DNA of 64,000 bases, from the NCBI RefSeq assembly GCF_015680235.1, contig NZ_JADLJL010000004.1, forward strand, positions 62,001 to 126,000, given 5' to 3'. The translations under genes were made by a program, and so were the position numbers. This DNA is from Pseudomonas guariconensis. Its GTDB lineage: Bacteria > Pseudomonadota > Gammaproteobacteria > Pseudomonadales > Pseudomonadaceae. Positions 57,006 through 64,000 of this stretch are shown here, one piece after another (position 1 is the stretch's first letter; every line of letters starts with the position of its first letter). A model generated the notes under the pieces. That model was not told the DNA's origin. It saw only the letters and a program-made list of their open reading frames with translations, and did not search any database.

Positions 57006-58782
57006 ATGTCGTCTACGGGCCGCCGCCCTGGTCGTTGCCGCCCTGACGCTGGTCGCTTGCGCACAGGCCGAGGACGATGACAAAGCCAAGACCAAGGCCC
57101 CAGCCGAGGCCGGCAACAAGGCTGCGCCCGTTTCCACCAGCAAGTTGGACAACCCCAAGCCTTTGAGCGATGACGTCAGCCTGCCGCTGCCCTGTGGCGG
57201 TGAGATGGTGTTCCGCCATGTCTATGTGCTGGCCCAAGGCAGCCTGGATGATCGCGAGGTCAGTTTGGGCTATCCGTTCAGTGAGGGCGAGGCCGGCTAC
57301 AAGCAGTCGTTCATCTCCGGTTACCGGCGTGACTTCATCAATGGCCAGTTCAGCCAGGCGGACCTGGCGCCATCCTGGCAGAAGCTGGTTGGGCCAAGCC
57401 TGCCCGTGATCGAGGCGGGCAGCCCGCTCAAGCCGATGATGTATTTCATCGGCAAGTACGAGGTTACCGAGCGCCAGTACAAGCAGGTCATGGCCCAAGC
57501 CCAATCGTTGGCCAGCGGTCAGGCGGCCACTGCCTGCGAGCCAGTGACCGAAGCGTCGGGCCGCCTGCCCAAGGTCAAGCTGTCGCGTTTCGAAGCGGAG
57601 CGTTTCGCCGCGGTCTACAGCGCCTGGCTGATGAAGCATCACCGCGACCTGCTACCGGTAAGTGGCCGCGGCAGCAAGCCCGAGGAAGGAGGGGTCGGCT
57701 TCGTGCGTCTGCCTACCGAAGTGGAGTGGGAGTTCGCTGCCCGTGGCGGTTCGCTCGTCAGTCGCCAGGAACTGGAAGGGCGGTTGTTCCCGCGTAAGGT
57801 CCAGGGCAGCGACAGCGAAGGGCCCCTGGCCGATTGGGCGGTGTTCAATCAGGTCGCCGGGGGCACCGGGCAGGCTGCGCGGCTGATGCCGATCGGTACC
57901 CGCCAACCGAACCCGCTGGGGCTGTTCGATGTGATCGGCAACGCCGCGGAAATGGTCCAGGAGTCGTTCCAACTGGTTCATGCCGGCCGGCGCCAAGGCG
58001 CTTACGGCGGTTTCGTGGTCAAGGGTGGTAACTACCTCGAAGGCGAAGGCACGCTGTTCACCGGCATGCGCCGGGAGTACCCCCTGTTTGGCGCCGATGG
58101 CACCGAGCAGCGCAACGAGACCACGGGGTTCCGGGTGGCCATCGGTGCCCTGTCGGCGCCACGCTCGCGTTATCAGGAATTGTTCGAGCAGTGGCAGAAG
58201 GAGGGCCGCCTGGCCAGCCTGACCGACGCCATCGACGACGCCCAGGATCCCACCAAGCGCCTGGACGGCATTATCGCGACTTCAGCCGACCCGCGCCTGC
58301 AAGCCGAGCTGGGCTTGGTCAACGAAGAGCTCAAGCGCAATGTCTCGCTGATTGCCCGGCAACGTGAGGAAGCGGCCGGGAACCTGATCCAGTCCGCAGC
58401 CCTGGTGGCCGAGACCATCAATAACTACAACATTCGCCTGACCAATCTGCAGAAAACCCAGCGCCAGGCCCAGACCTCGGGCGACCAGGCCAGCGCACGC
58501 CTGTTTGCGGCTGCCATCGCCAACGGCCGCAGCGCCCTGGATGGCGCCGTGGCGATCTACATCGACAACCTGGCCAGCGGGACGCGCTACACCGATGCGG
58601 TGATCCAGGCGCAGTTCCAGCGCGTGAAGGAAGAGCTCAATCGCAAACCGGTCCTGGGCAAGAGCCTGGTGACCCGCGCCACCTTGTTCGTCCGCCACGT
58701 CGGGGAGTATCGCCAGAACCGGCGAGCCGACCCGGCGACGATCCTCAAGGAGCTGCTCGCATCGGCAGCGCCGAGACCCTGA
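56998..58782 (+). CDS. tagR: TagR, periplasmic FGE-sulfatase-fold regulator of PpkA
   Basis: 594 residues. Export signal MSECRLRAAALVVAALTLVAC, where the LVAC end could be a lipobox. A formylglycine-generating-enzyme-like domain follows (about 130-400: YFIGKYEVTERQYKQVM, RLPTEVEWEFAARGG, NPLGLFDVIGNAAEMVQ, TTGFRVAI). The C-terminal third is helical. TagR promotes PpkA activation in the periplasm; it is a regulator, not a proven sulfatase-modifying enzyme. ATG at 56998 has AAGGAATCC upstream; an upstream in-frame start lies in tagS. Confidence 0.93.
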   Translation: MSECRLRAAALVVAALTLVACAQAEDDDKAKTKAPAEAGNKAAPVSTSKLDNPKPLSDDVSLPLPCGGEMVFRHVYVLAQGSLDDREVSLGYPFSEGEAGYKQSFISGYRRDFINGQFSQADLAPSWQKLVGPSLPVIEAGSPLKPMMYFIGKYEVTERQYKQVMAQAQSLASGQAATACEPVTEASGRLPKVKLSRFEAERFAAVYSAWLMKHHRDLLPVSGRGSKPEEGGVGFVRLPTEVEWEFAARGGSLVSRQELEGRLFPRKVQGSDSEGPLADWAVFNQVAGGTGQAARLMPIGTRQPNPLGLFDVIGNAAEMVQESFQLVHAGRRQGAYGGFVVKGGNYLEGEGTLFTGMRREYPLFGADGTEQRNETTGFRVAIGALSAPRSRYQELFEQWQKEGRLASLTDAIDDAQDPTKRLDGIIATSADPRLQAELGLVNEELKRNVSLIARQREEAAGNLIQSAALVAETINNYNIRLTNLQKTQRQAQTSGDQASARLFAAAIANGRSALDGAVAIYIDNLASGTRYTDAVIQAQFQRVKEELNRKPVLGKSLVTRATLFVRHVGEYRQNRRADPATILKELLASAAPRP

Positions 58783-58859
58783 AGTACCTGAACCAAGAAA
58801 GGAATCCCGGGCTGGCATGACGCTGCCCGGGCGTGTTCAAACCAAGAGAGAACCTGACC

Positions 58860-59768
58860 ATGCTTTTCACACGCAAGCTGATCTCCACCTCCCACACCCG
58901 CACCGCTCTGTTGCTGGCCGCAGGCTTCAGCAGCGTTCTGCTGACCGGATGCGCCAGCTCGCCAGTCTCCAGGATCGGCGCCAGCACCAAGGTCGAGTAC
59001 TACCCTAGCTGCTACGAGCCCGTGCAGCACCTGCGTGCCACCGACTCCAACATGACCCGCTCGGTGGCCACCGGCGCACTGCTCGGCGCAGTCGGCGGCG
59101 CCCTGACCGGTGCGTTGGTCGATGGTGACAACCGCGGTCGCAACGCTGCCATCGGCGCCGCTGGCGGTGCCCTGGTGGGTGGTGCTGCGGGCTACTACAC
59201 CGAGCGCCAGAAGCAGATCAGTGACGACAAGCAGCGCATCGCCTCCTACGCCACCGATATCGACAAGAGCGCGGCGGACATGGACCGCACCACGGCCTAC
59301 GCCAAAGCCTCGCAAAGCTGCTACCAGCGTGAGTTCGCCAACCTGTTGGACGGTCGCAAGGCGGGTCGCATCAACGACACCGAAGGGCGCAAGCGCCTGG
59401 CCGAGATCGTCTCGGGCCTGCAGGAATCGAACAACCTGATCACTGCGGTCAACGGTCGTCTGGGAGAGAACCTGGACAACTACACCCAGGCCTACGAGCA
59501 GGATCTCAAGCAGGTCGGCGTACCACGTTCGGACGTGACCGTAGTGGCGCAGGCCGAGACAGCGAAGACCTCCGGCTCCAAGACCAAGTCGCGGAAGCTG
59601 CCGGCGGTACCGAAGGAAGCCGTGAGCACCGAGAAGACTCTGCAGAATGCCACCACCAAGAAGACCGAGGCCCAACAAGTGGCCAAGGCCGGTGTAGACC
59701 AGGTCAACAATATGTGCCGCAACCCAGACATGGGTGACTGGGCGCCGGTACCTTGCCCGAACGTGTGA
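58860..59768 (+). CDS. tagQ: TagQ, outer-membrane lipoprotein of the TagQRST module
   Basis: 302 residues with lipobox VLLTGC. A glycine-zipper segment (LLGAVGGALTGALVDGD, IGAAGGALVGGAAGYY, about 58-105) precedes a helical, Lys/Thr-rich region and the C-terminal CRNPDMGDWAPVPCPN. TagQ anchors TagR to the outer membrane. It is the last of the regulatory genes, 77 bases after tagR. ATG at 58860 chosen over 58833 because the signal peptide starts there. Confidence 0.9.
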   Translation: MLFTRKLISTSHTRTALLLAAGFSSVLLTGCASSPVSRIGASTKVEYYPSCYEPVQHLRATDSNMTRSVATGALLGAVGGALTGALVDGDNRGRNAAIGAAGGALVGGAAGYYTERQKQISDDKQRIASYATDIDKSAADMDRTTAYAKASQSCYQREFANLLDGRKAGRINDTEGRKRLAEIVSGLQESNNLITAVNGRLGENLDNYTQAYEQDLKQVGVPRSDVTVVAQAETAKTSGSKTKSRKLPAVPKEAVSTEKTLQNATTKKTEAQQVAKAGVDQVNNMCRNPDMGDWAPVPCPNV

Positions 59769-59779
59769 GGTTGAAGCGG

Positions 59780-59796
59780 GGGGCGTCTAGCGCCCC
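59780..59796 (+). terminator. Weak hairpin after tagQ
   Basis: GGGGCG-TCTAG-CGCCCC forms a six-base stem 12 bases after the tagQ stop. Only TATCG follows, so termination would be weak and the next gene could still be read from the T6SS transcript. Confidence 0.4.
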
Positions 59797-59841
59797 TATC
59801 GCGACACAGCGTCATCCGTATATGAGTAAGGACACCACCCC

Positions 59842-60747
59842 ATGACAGACTTCTTGCCCAAACCCTTGGGCAGCGCCTCGCAATTCGTGGCCCGGCAGCG
59901 TGTCCAGGGCATGGTCAACCAGCAAAAGCTCTTCAAGGCCATCGACGCCGACCCCGGCATTGTCGGTGCCGGCGTCGTGTACATCGATGCCGATTACAAC
60001 GTTATCGTGCTGCGCGAGTTCCAGCCGATTTGCAGTGTCGCGCCTAAGCGCGTGATCCTGCGCGAGGCACCGCGTTATACCTCGCCTGAGCAATTCATGA
60101 ACCAACTGCAGACCAACCCGCGAGAGTCGCGGGTAGTGAAGGAAGCAGTAGGCACGACGTTATCCTGCGCGGGTGCGTTCATCGGATGGGTTGTGTTGTT
60201 CAGCGGGACTATTGCCGTACCTTTCACTGGCGGTGCCAGTCTGGCCCTGACCTATGCAAGCACGGCGGCTACGCTGGCGAGTACGGCGCAATGTGGTATT
60301 GGCCTCGTCCGAACCCACAACGAATTGAACGATCCAGCTGCTAACGACCGGATGGATGACCAGGCTTGGTACCAAGCAACTTCCCCTTTACTGGATGCAT
60401 TGTCCCTCCTGGGTGTGGGGGCTTCGGGGCTTACAACCGTACGCTATCTGCAGGTGCGCAAGGCGGCCACGGGACGCAGTTGGCAAGAATTGACCCGTTC
60501 GCTCAGCCGGCAGCAGCGCAAGTCGCTCACCGACGAATTGCTGAGGATCAAGCACCCCTCGTTGACTGCCAAGCAGCTCAAGCTCCGGCAAAGCGCCGGG
60601 GAATTGGTGAAACGCTATACCCCAACTCAGATTACTCATGCGACCCAGACATTGATCAAGGACTCCCTGGGGGCAGGCATTGGGCTCGTGGGTAGCAGCA
60701 CGGTACAAAGCATAGCCGTTGGCTTATACGAGGAAGTGACGGAGTGA
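59842..60747 (+). CDS. Hydrophobic protein of unknown function, candidate T6SS effector
   Basis: 301 residues, family not recognised. Residues 1-100 are soluble (VARQRVQGMVNQQKLFKAID, GAGVVYIDADYNVIVLREF) and carry no signal peptide or PAAR motif. Two long hydrophobic, Gly/Ala/Thr-rich stretches follow (about 103-128 and 131-155), then two shorter ones (182-200, 276-294). Its stop overlaps the GTG start of a membrane protein (GTGA) that has a paralogue behind it. Position after tagQ, coupling and the paired membrane proteins suggest a membrane-acting effector with its immunity. This is inference. AAGGA lies nine bases before the ATG. Confidence 0.7.
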   Translation: MTDFLPKPLGSASQFVARQRVQGMVNQQKLFKAIDADPGIVGAGVVYIDADYNVIVLREFQPICSVAPKRVILREAPRYTSPEQFMNQLQTNPRESRVVKEAVGTTLSCAGAFIGWVVLFSGTIAVPFTGGASLALTYASTAATLASTAQCGIGLVRTHNELNDPAANDRMDDQAWYQATSPLLDALSLLGVGASGLTTVRYLQVRKAATGRSWQELTRSLSRQQRKSLTDELLRIKHPSLTAKQLKLRQSAGELVKRYTPTQITHATQTLIKDSLGAGIGLVGSSTVQSIAVGLYEEVTE

Positions 60748-61181
60748 ATCGCAGTTTTGAGTTTCAGAGCTTCATGTCGCGTTACTTCCCTGTGTTCATC
60801 GCCGGCTTTTTCCTGTGCTGCTTCACGTATGCTGGCGCAGTGTCACTTTCCTTCGCGACTTATCTGCGTGAGTACTCGGCAGGCGGTAATCCGATGCTGA
60901 TCACGGCCCTTGCAGTGGGCCTGATGACGGCGCTGACACATCTTGCCGTGGCTCGTGGCCGTTATTGGGGCGTTTGGGGCATCGTGGGAATACTGGTACT
61001 GAGCCTACTTGTCGCCCTGCCCAGCTATCCCTTTGGCCCCCATCCAGTCTCATACATTTCCACGTTGCTGAGCGGGCTGCTCGGATTGCTGGTGCTCAAT
61101 AGCAAACGTTATCGCGAAATGCGCGAGCGTCTGGCCGATTACCGACAGCAGCGAATTGCCGAGCGACGTTCCAGGCGATGA
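60744..61181 (+). CDS. Four-helix membrane protein, candidate immunity protein (copy 1)
   Basis: 145 residues starting at GTG in a four-base overlap with the candidate effector. Four predicted membrane helices (about 14-37, 50-70, 74-93, 102-118) and a basic, Arg-rich cytoplasmic tail (KRYREMRERLADYRQQR). It is paralogous to the gene at 61317, with near-identical C-terminal tails and matching sequence past the stop codon. No known family recognised. A membrane immunity protein would fit a toxin that inserts into the inner membrane. Confidence 0.72.
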   Translation: MNRSFEFQSFMSRYFPVFIAGFFLCCFTYAGAVSLSFATYLREYSAGGNPMLITALAVGLMTALTHLAVARGRYWGVWGIVGILVLSLLVALPSYPFGPHPVSYISTLLSGLLGLLVLNSKRYREMRERLADYRQQRIAERRSRR

Positions 61182-61316
61182 GCCTTGGATCAGGGTACTG
61201 ATCGAATCCTTGCCTACTCAAATTCTGAGAACCCGTTGAGAGAACGGGCGGGGACAAATTGATGGTGGTAGGCCGCCAGCAGAGGGAAAGGTCGGTTTAT
61301 ATAAGGAATTATCGGA

Positions 61317-61751
61317 ATGATGATTAATCCGGAATTGAAGCGCTTTCTCGGTCGCTATTTCGGGGTGTTCATCGGGGCGTACTTCTCCTCCATCATTGCC
61401 GTTGCCTGGACCTTTGCACTGGTATGGAGCACGTATTGCCGACACTGCTCGCAGGAGGGGGTGTTCCCCTGGAGCCTGTTCGTCACCCTGGCGGTCTTCA
61501 TGCTGGGCCATGGTGCCGTGGTACGTGGGCGTACCTGGGGAGCGTGGTTGGTGGCCGGGTTGTGCATCGGCTGCCTGGTGATCACGCTTCCTGCCTATGG
61601 GTATCGACCGAACATGTTTATCTACAGCGGCAGCCTGTTGGCGGCGCTGTTGTCCCTTCTGTTACTCAACAGCCGACGCTATCGAGAGATGCGTGAGCGA
61701 TTGGCCGGTTACCGGCAGCAGCGTAGTGCCGAGCGATGTTCCAGGCGATGA
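61317..61751 (+). CDS. Four-helix membrane protein, candidate immunity protein (copy 2)
   Basis: 144 residues, same plan as the gene at 60744: short soluble start (INPELKRFLGRYFGVFI against FMSRYFPVFI), four helices and the tail RRYREMRERLAGYRQQR. The N-terminal two thirds have diverged more than the tail. It has its own AAGGAATTATCGG ribosome site and a 135-base spacer before it. It may be a second-specificity immunity gene or a decaying duplicate; the reading frame is intact. Confidence 0.72.
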   Translation: MMINPELKRFLGRYFGVFIGAYFSSIIAVAWTFALVWSTYCRHCSQEGVFPWSLFVTLAVFMLGHGAVVRGRTWGAWLVAGLCIGCLVITLPAYGYRPNMFIYSGSLLAALLSLLLLNSRRYREMRERLAGYRQQRSAERCSRR

Positions 61752-61988
61752 GTCTGGGTTCAGGATACTGAGGCCGGGTTAGCTTGTCGGCTTGGCCTGC
61801 AGCGGGTTATTCGGCGTCTGCAGCGAGTGGGTGCTTCCCATCCAGTATTTGGCGTTCCGGAGGGCTGCTCCACCGGCTCCCGGCCAATCTTCATCTTTCC
61901 TGGGTCATGCTCCAATCGGATCTGCACCGCTTCGACTATGGGAGCGAGATGCTTGCGAAAGAAAACGTGCTAGCGTATGGTCAAATGA
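61752..61988. other. Spacer before the peptide locus
   Basis: The first 30 bases repeat the sequence found after copy 1 (see findings). Beyond that, short overlapping frames exist but none has convincing codon use or a ribosome site. The last 60 bases become AT-rich (GCGAAAGAAAACGTGCTAGC), which fits a promoter for the peptide gene. Confidence 0.5.
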
Positions 61989-62008
61989 CTATCAAAAGCG
62001 TTTGATAG
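61989..62008. promoter_or_regulatory. Palindrome upstream of the peptide gene, possible operator
   Basis: A perfect eight-base inverted repeat, CTATCAAA-AGCG-TTTGATAG, ends 22 bases before the peptide ATG. It could be an operator for a small regulator or a short hairpin in the leader. Confidence 0.4.
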
Positions 62009-62030
62009 AATTTCTCATCTGGAGCTTTAC

Positions 62031-62201
62031 ATGGACGCAAACTTTTCCGATCCGAAGTCTGAGGCATTTACTCAAGCCCGCAATGGCGCCACCTTTGGTG
62101 ATGCTCGCCCGCAGAGTTTGTTGAAAAAGCTGTACGCTGCCGTTAGCGGCTGTGGCATGCCAATCCACCCAATCCGTCCACCTTGCGGTTGGAACTGGTA
62201 A
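62031..62201 (+). CDS. 56-residue peptide, candidate RiPP-type precursor
   Basis: ATG with GGAG six bases upstream; 56 codons to TAA. Residues 1-37 are polar and leader-like (MDANFSDPKSEAFTQARNGA then SLLKKLYAAV), with no Sec signal. Residues 39-56 are rich in Gly, Pro, Cys, His, Arg and Trp and end PIHPIRPPCGWNW; Cys42 and Cys52 flank the proline-rich stretch. That organisation, a terminator-like hairpin after the stop and an ABC exporter downstream resemble a ribosomally made, modified peptide. No known family recognised. The WNW end recalls the darobactin core by eye, but that core continues after WNW. Confidence 0.6.
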   Translation: MDANFSDPKSEAFTQARNGATFGDARPQSLLKKLYAAVSGCGMPIHPIRPPCGWNW

Positions 62202-62213
62202 GTCGGCGATGCT

Positions 62214-62235
62214 AGCCCCCCCGGATTGGGGGGCT
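62214..62235 (+). terminator. Hairpin after the peptide gene (attenuator type)
   Basis: AGCCCCCC (62214-62221), loop CGGATT, GGGGGGCT (62228-62235), then TT. It lies 12 bases after the peptide stop and 20 before the next ATG. It would end a share of transcripts, giving more peptide message than downstream message. Confidence 0.7.
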
Positions 62236-62254
62236 TTCACGTTAAGGAAAACGC

Positions 62255-62950
62255 ATGAGTCTGTGGTCAATTGCAGAGCCGGTTCCTATCGACGCTCCAT
62301 CTTTCGTCAACACTTGCTGTGAAGGAGTCCTGCCCTACCTGCGGGACTTTTTGACCGCACCGCATCCTCATAGAAATGGAGTTATGTGCCCGTTCATGCC
62401 AAAGGCATTGGCAGAGAACAATGTCTACCTTACTTACTTTGAGAGCCGCCATTCTGACCAGCAACTACTTGAGCTGATTAGATCTTGCATAACCTTTTAC
62501 AAAGCTCGCGACAATCGCTCATTCGGTGCGGTCGTCATCCTGTTTGAAGCCGATTTCGACATCGTTCGCCTGCTACGTATTCACATTGCAGCTAAACCCG
62601 ACTGCATCAAGGACGAACTGATGATTGGCGCGCTGTACAAGGACAGCCAAGCTCCCAGCCTCCATTCCCATCATTACTTTCCGTTACGCACTCCCACACC
62701 CACGCTGGTACTGCGGGACTTGACTGCACAGGACCTGCAATTTCTGACACCCGGTCATTATGGTGTGTTCTCAAAGCTTAAGTTCTTGAACTCGTTCATT
62801 GGCAAGTTCTCGAGCGAGCATGTGAAAGGCTATGCCAAGAGCAAGGTCGGTGAAGCGTTGGCGATGCGCCGACGATACAGGATGATACTGGGGGCCGGGG
62901 TCGGTTTATGTGTAGTGCTGGTCCTGATCGGCGGCCTATTATTTATCTGA
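62255..62950 (+). CDS. Protein of unknown function with C-terminal membrane anchor
   Basis: 231 residues. Soluble body of about 200 residues, then one terminal helix (ILGAGVGLCVVLVLIGGLLFI, about 210-231), a tail-anchored plan. A CPFMPKAL motif near residue 45 and conserved-looking acidic/aromatic stretches (VVILFEADFD, HHYFPLRTPTP) are visible. The CPF-x-P motif makes me suspect the DUF6875-type family, but I am not certain. No cofactor motif of a radical SAM, YcaO or lanthionine enzyme is present. TAAGGAAAACGC precedes the ATG. It lies between the peptide gene and the exporter and may be a maturation or recognition protein. Confidence 0.8.
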   Translation: MSLWSIAEPVPIDAPSFVNTCCEGVLPYLRDFLTAPHPHRNGVMCPFMPKALAENNVYLTYFESRHSDQQLLELIRSCITFYKARDNRSFGAVVILFEADFDIVRLLRIHIAAKPDCIKDELMIGALYKDSQAPSLHSHHYFPLRTPTPTLVLRDLTAQDLQFLTPGHYGVFSKLKFLNSFIGKFSSEHVKGYAKSKVGEALAMRRRYRMILGAGVGLCVVLVLIGGLLFI

Positions 62951-62959
62951 GGGAGCACA

Positions 62960-64000
62960 ATGATACTGCGTGATTGGCGAATGCTGGCAGCACTGGGTTT
63001 CACAGTAACTCAGCAAATCCTGCTGGCGCTGTCGACGTATTACATTGCTCGGGCAGGATTGGCACTAGGACAGAGTGAAATCGACCAGGCGATGGCATGC
63101 ATCAGCATCTTTTTCCTATTTGCGCTACTGGGTTACGTTGCTAGCTCGATCGCCAGCCTGTTTTCCAACCGCGCGTCAAATGCAGCTTGGGAGCAATATG
63201 TTACTGACACACTGGCCAATTCGACTGAGCATTTACAGCTGGCCTCGGAAAAAAACAAGAAAACGATTTCCCAGTGGTTAGGTGGGGAGGCCTTGTCCAC
63301 GCTCAACTATACTTGCGCCTTCTATGTTGGGTTCATTTCGGTCGGTTTGAACATCGTGTTGACACTGCTGGTCTTTTATCTCTCCATAGGGTGGCAGATC
63401 ACCTTGGTCATGGGCGCTTCCCTGGTGGTGTCTCTGGTGTTCGTCTTGGTGCTGCGTAAGCGGATCGAGCAAGCGGCGGGCGCGATGCAGCAGCACAAGC
63501 TTGATGCTCTGCTATCGGTGGAGCGCACTTGGAATGCGGCCATGTTCGGTAACCGTCCCATGCGGAAGGCCGGGTTTGGTGAACTTCACGACAAGGTTGG
63601 CGGATACTTTGGCGAGGTCAACCGGTATGCACTTATGGAGCAGGTTGTTGCCTGTTTTCCCATCATTATTTCGACAGCGGCAGTCCTGCTGTTACTGCAG
63701 TATTCAAACTTGTTCACCTTGGCCACAATAGGCGCCCTGGTGGCTGTTCTACCCCGCAGCTTGCAGGTTTTCGGTAGCGTGCACTCCTTGAGCATCTACC
63801 TGAGCCAGTTCTACCTCGTGCGTGCCAAGCTACGTAATCTGGAAGGTTTCATCCACACGCTCGACACTCATTACGCCATGTATTCAGCTCCCTTGCACGG
63901 CGTGTCGATAATTGAGACCGCGACCGCCGCTTGCGTGCCCCCACAGACTCTTTTGAAGGTGATCGTGGGTTCTCAGATCAAGAGTGGCCGGTTTACGGTG
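62960..64000 (+). CDS. ABC exporter, membrane domain (3' end outside window)
   Basis: The frame from ATG 62960 (GGGAG upstream) is open for 347 codons to the last base. The membrane domain has about six helices (LAALGFTVTQQILLALSTYYI; ISIFFLFALLGYVASSI; YVGFISVGLNIVLTLLVFYL; ITLVMGASLVVSLVFVLVL; VVACFPIIISTAAVLLLLQY; and following). From about residue 313 a region like the start of a nucleotide-binding domain begins (APLHGVSIIETATAA), but Walker A is beyond the edge. The fusion of membrane and ATPase parts is expected for peptide exporters. No N-terminal peptidase domain is present, so any leader removal must be done elsewhere. Confidence 0.82.
   Translation, partial: MILRDWRMLAALGFTVTQQILLALSTYYIARAGLALGQSEIDQAMACISIFFLFALLGYVASSIASLFSNRASNAAWEQYVTDTLANSTEHLQLASEKNKKTISQWLGGEALSTLNYTCAFYVGFISVGLNIVLTLLVFYLSIGWQITLVMGASLVVSLVFVLVLRKRIEQAAGAMQQHKLDALLSVERTWNAAMFGNRPMRKAGFGELHDKVGGYFGEVNRYALMEQVVACFPIIISTAAVLLLLQYSNLFTLATIGALVAVLPRSLQVFGSVHSLSIYLSQFYLVRAKLRNLEGFIHTLDTHYAMYSAPLHGVSIIETATAACVPPQTLLKVIVGSQIKSGRFTV

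Noticed and set aside
61784..62124. Overlapping open frames before the peptide gene
   Set aside because: No ribosome site, codon use unlike the neighbours, and one frame runs through the peptide gene out of register.
62189..62201. Peptide end WNW compared with the darobactin core
   Set aside because: The darobactin core continues after WNW with residues that are cross-linked; here WNW is the very end, and no radical SAM gene is visible in the window.

Overview
The window is a high-GC chromosome segment of a Pseudomonas, most likely from the P. putida group. I infer this from the gene content and order (putrescine importer, TriABC-like efflux pump, oscA-sbp-cysTWA, OprD porin), from the intergenic REP palindromes and from codon use. 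No rRNA, tRNA, CRISPR array, insertion sequence or phage gene was seen.

Layout. (1) 3-3861: putrescine/polyamine ABC importer potF(partial)-potG-potH-potI in one chain of ATGA overlaps. (2) 3942-5102, minus: an AAA/ABC-like P-loop ATPase. (3) 5250-10449: two lipoprotein membrane-fusion proteins plus one RND pump, the arrangement of TriABC. (4) 10743-14867: sulfur-starvation locus oscA-sbp-cysT-cysW-cysA behind an AT-rich leader and flanked by REP pairs. (5) 15032-22726: a small unknown protein, a TonB-dependent siderophore receptor, an OprD porin, a membrane-anchored FMN glutamate-synthase-like protein and a flavin monooxygenase.

(6) 23194-59768: a complete type VI secretion system (T6SS) in two divergent operons. 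The minus arm reads tssA-tssB-tssC-hcp-tae4-lipoprotein(immunity?)-tssE-tssF-tssG-clpV-vgrG-eagR-rhs-ankyrin/SUFU(immunity?)-small acidic protein. The plus arm reads fha-tssJ-tssK-tssL-tssM-tagF-pppA-ppkA-tagT-tagS-tagR-tagQ. All 13 core Tss proteins are present, together with the whole threonine-phosphorylation switch (TagQRST, PpkA, Fha, PppA, TagF), so the system is of the H1-T6SS type. Three cargo groups are visible: a Tae4-like peptidoglycan amidase, a PAAR-Rhs protein with a C-terminal AHH-type nuclease-like domain, and, beyond tagQ (59842-61751), a hydrophobic candidate effector with two tandem paralogous four-helix membrane proteins that look like immunity proteins.

(7) 61989-64000: a separate small locus that runs off the window. 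It encodes a 56-residue peptide ending in PPCGWNW, followed by a terminator-like hairpin, a C-terminally membrane-anchored protein of unknown function, and an ABC exporter whose frame is still open at the last base. I read it as a candidate ribosomally made, modified and exported peptide (RiPP-like) system. It is the least explained part of the window and the best candidate for something undescribed.
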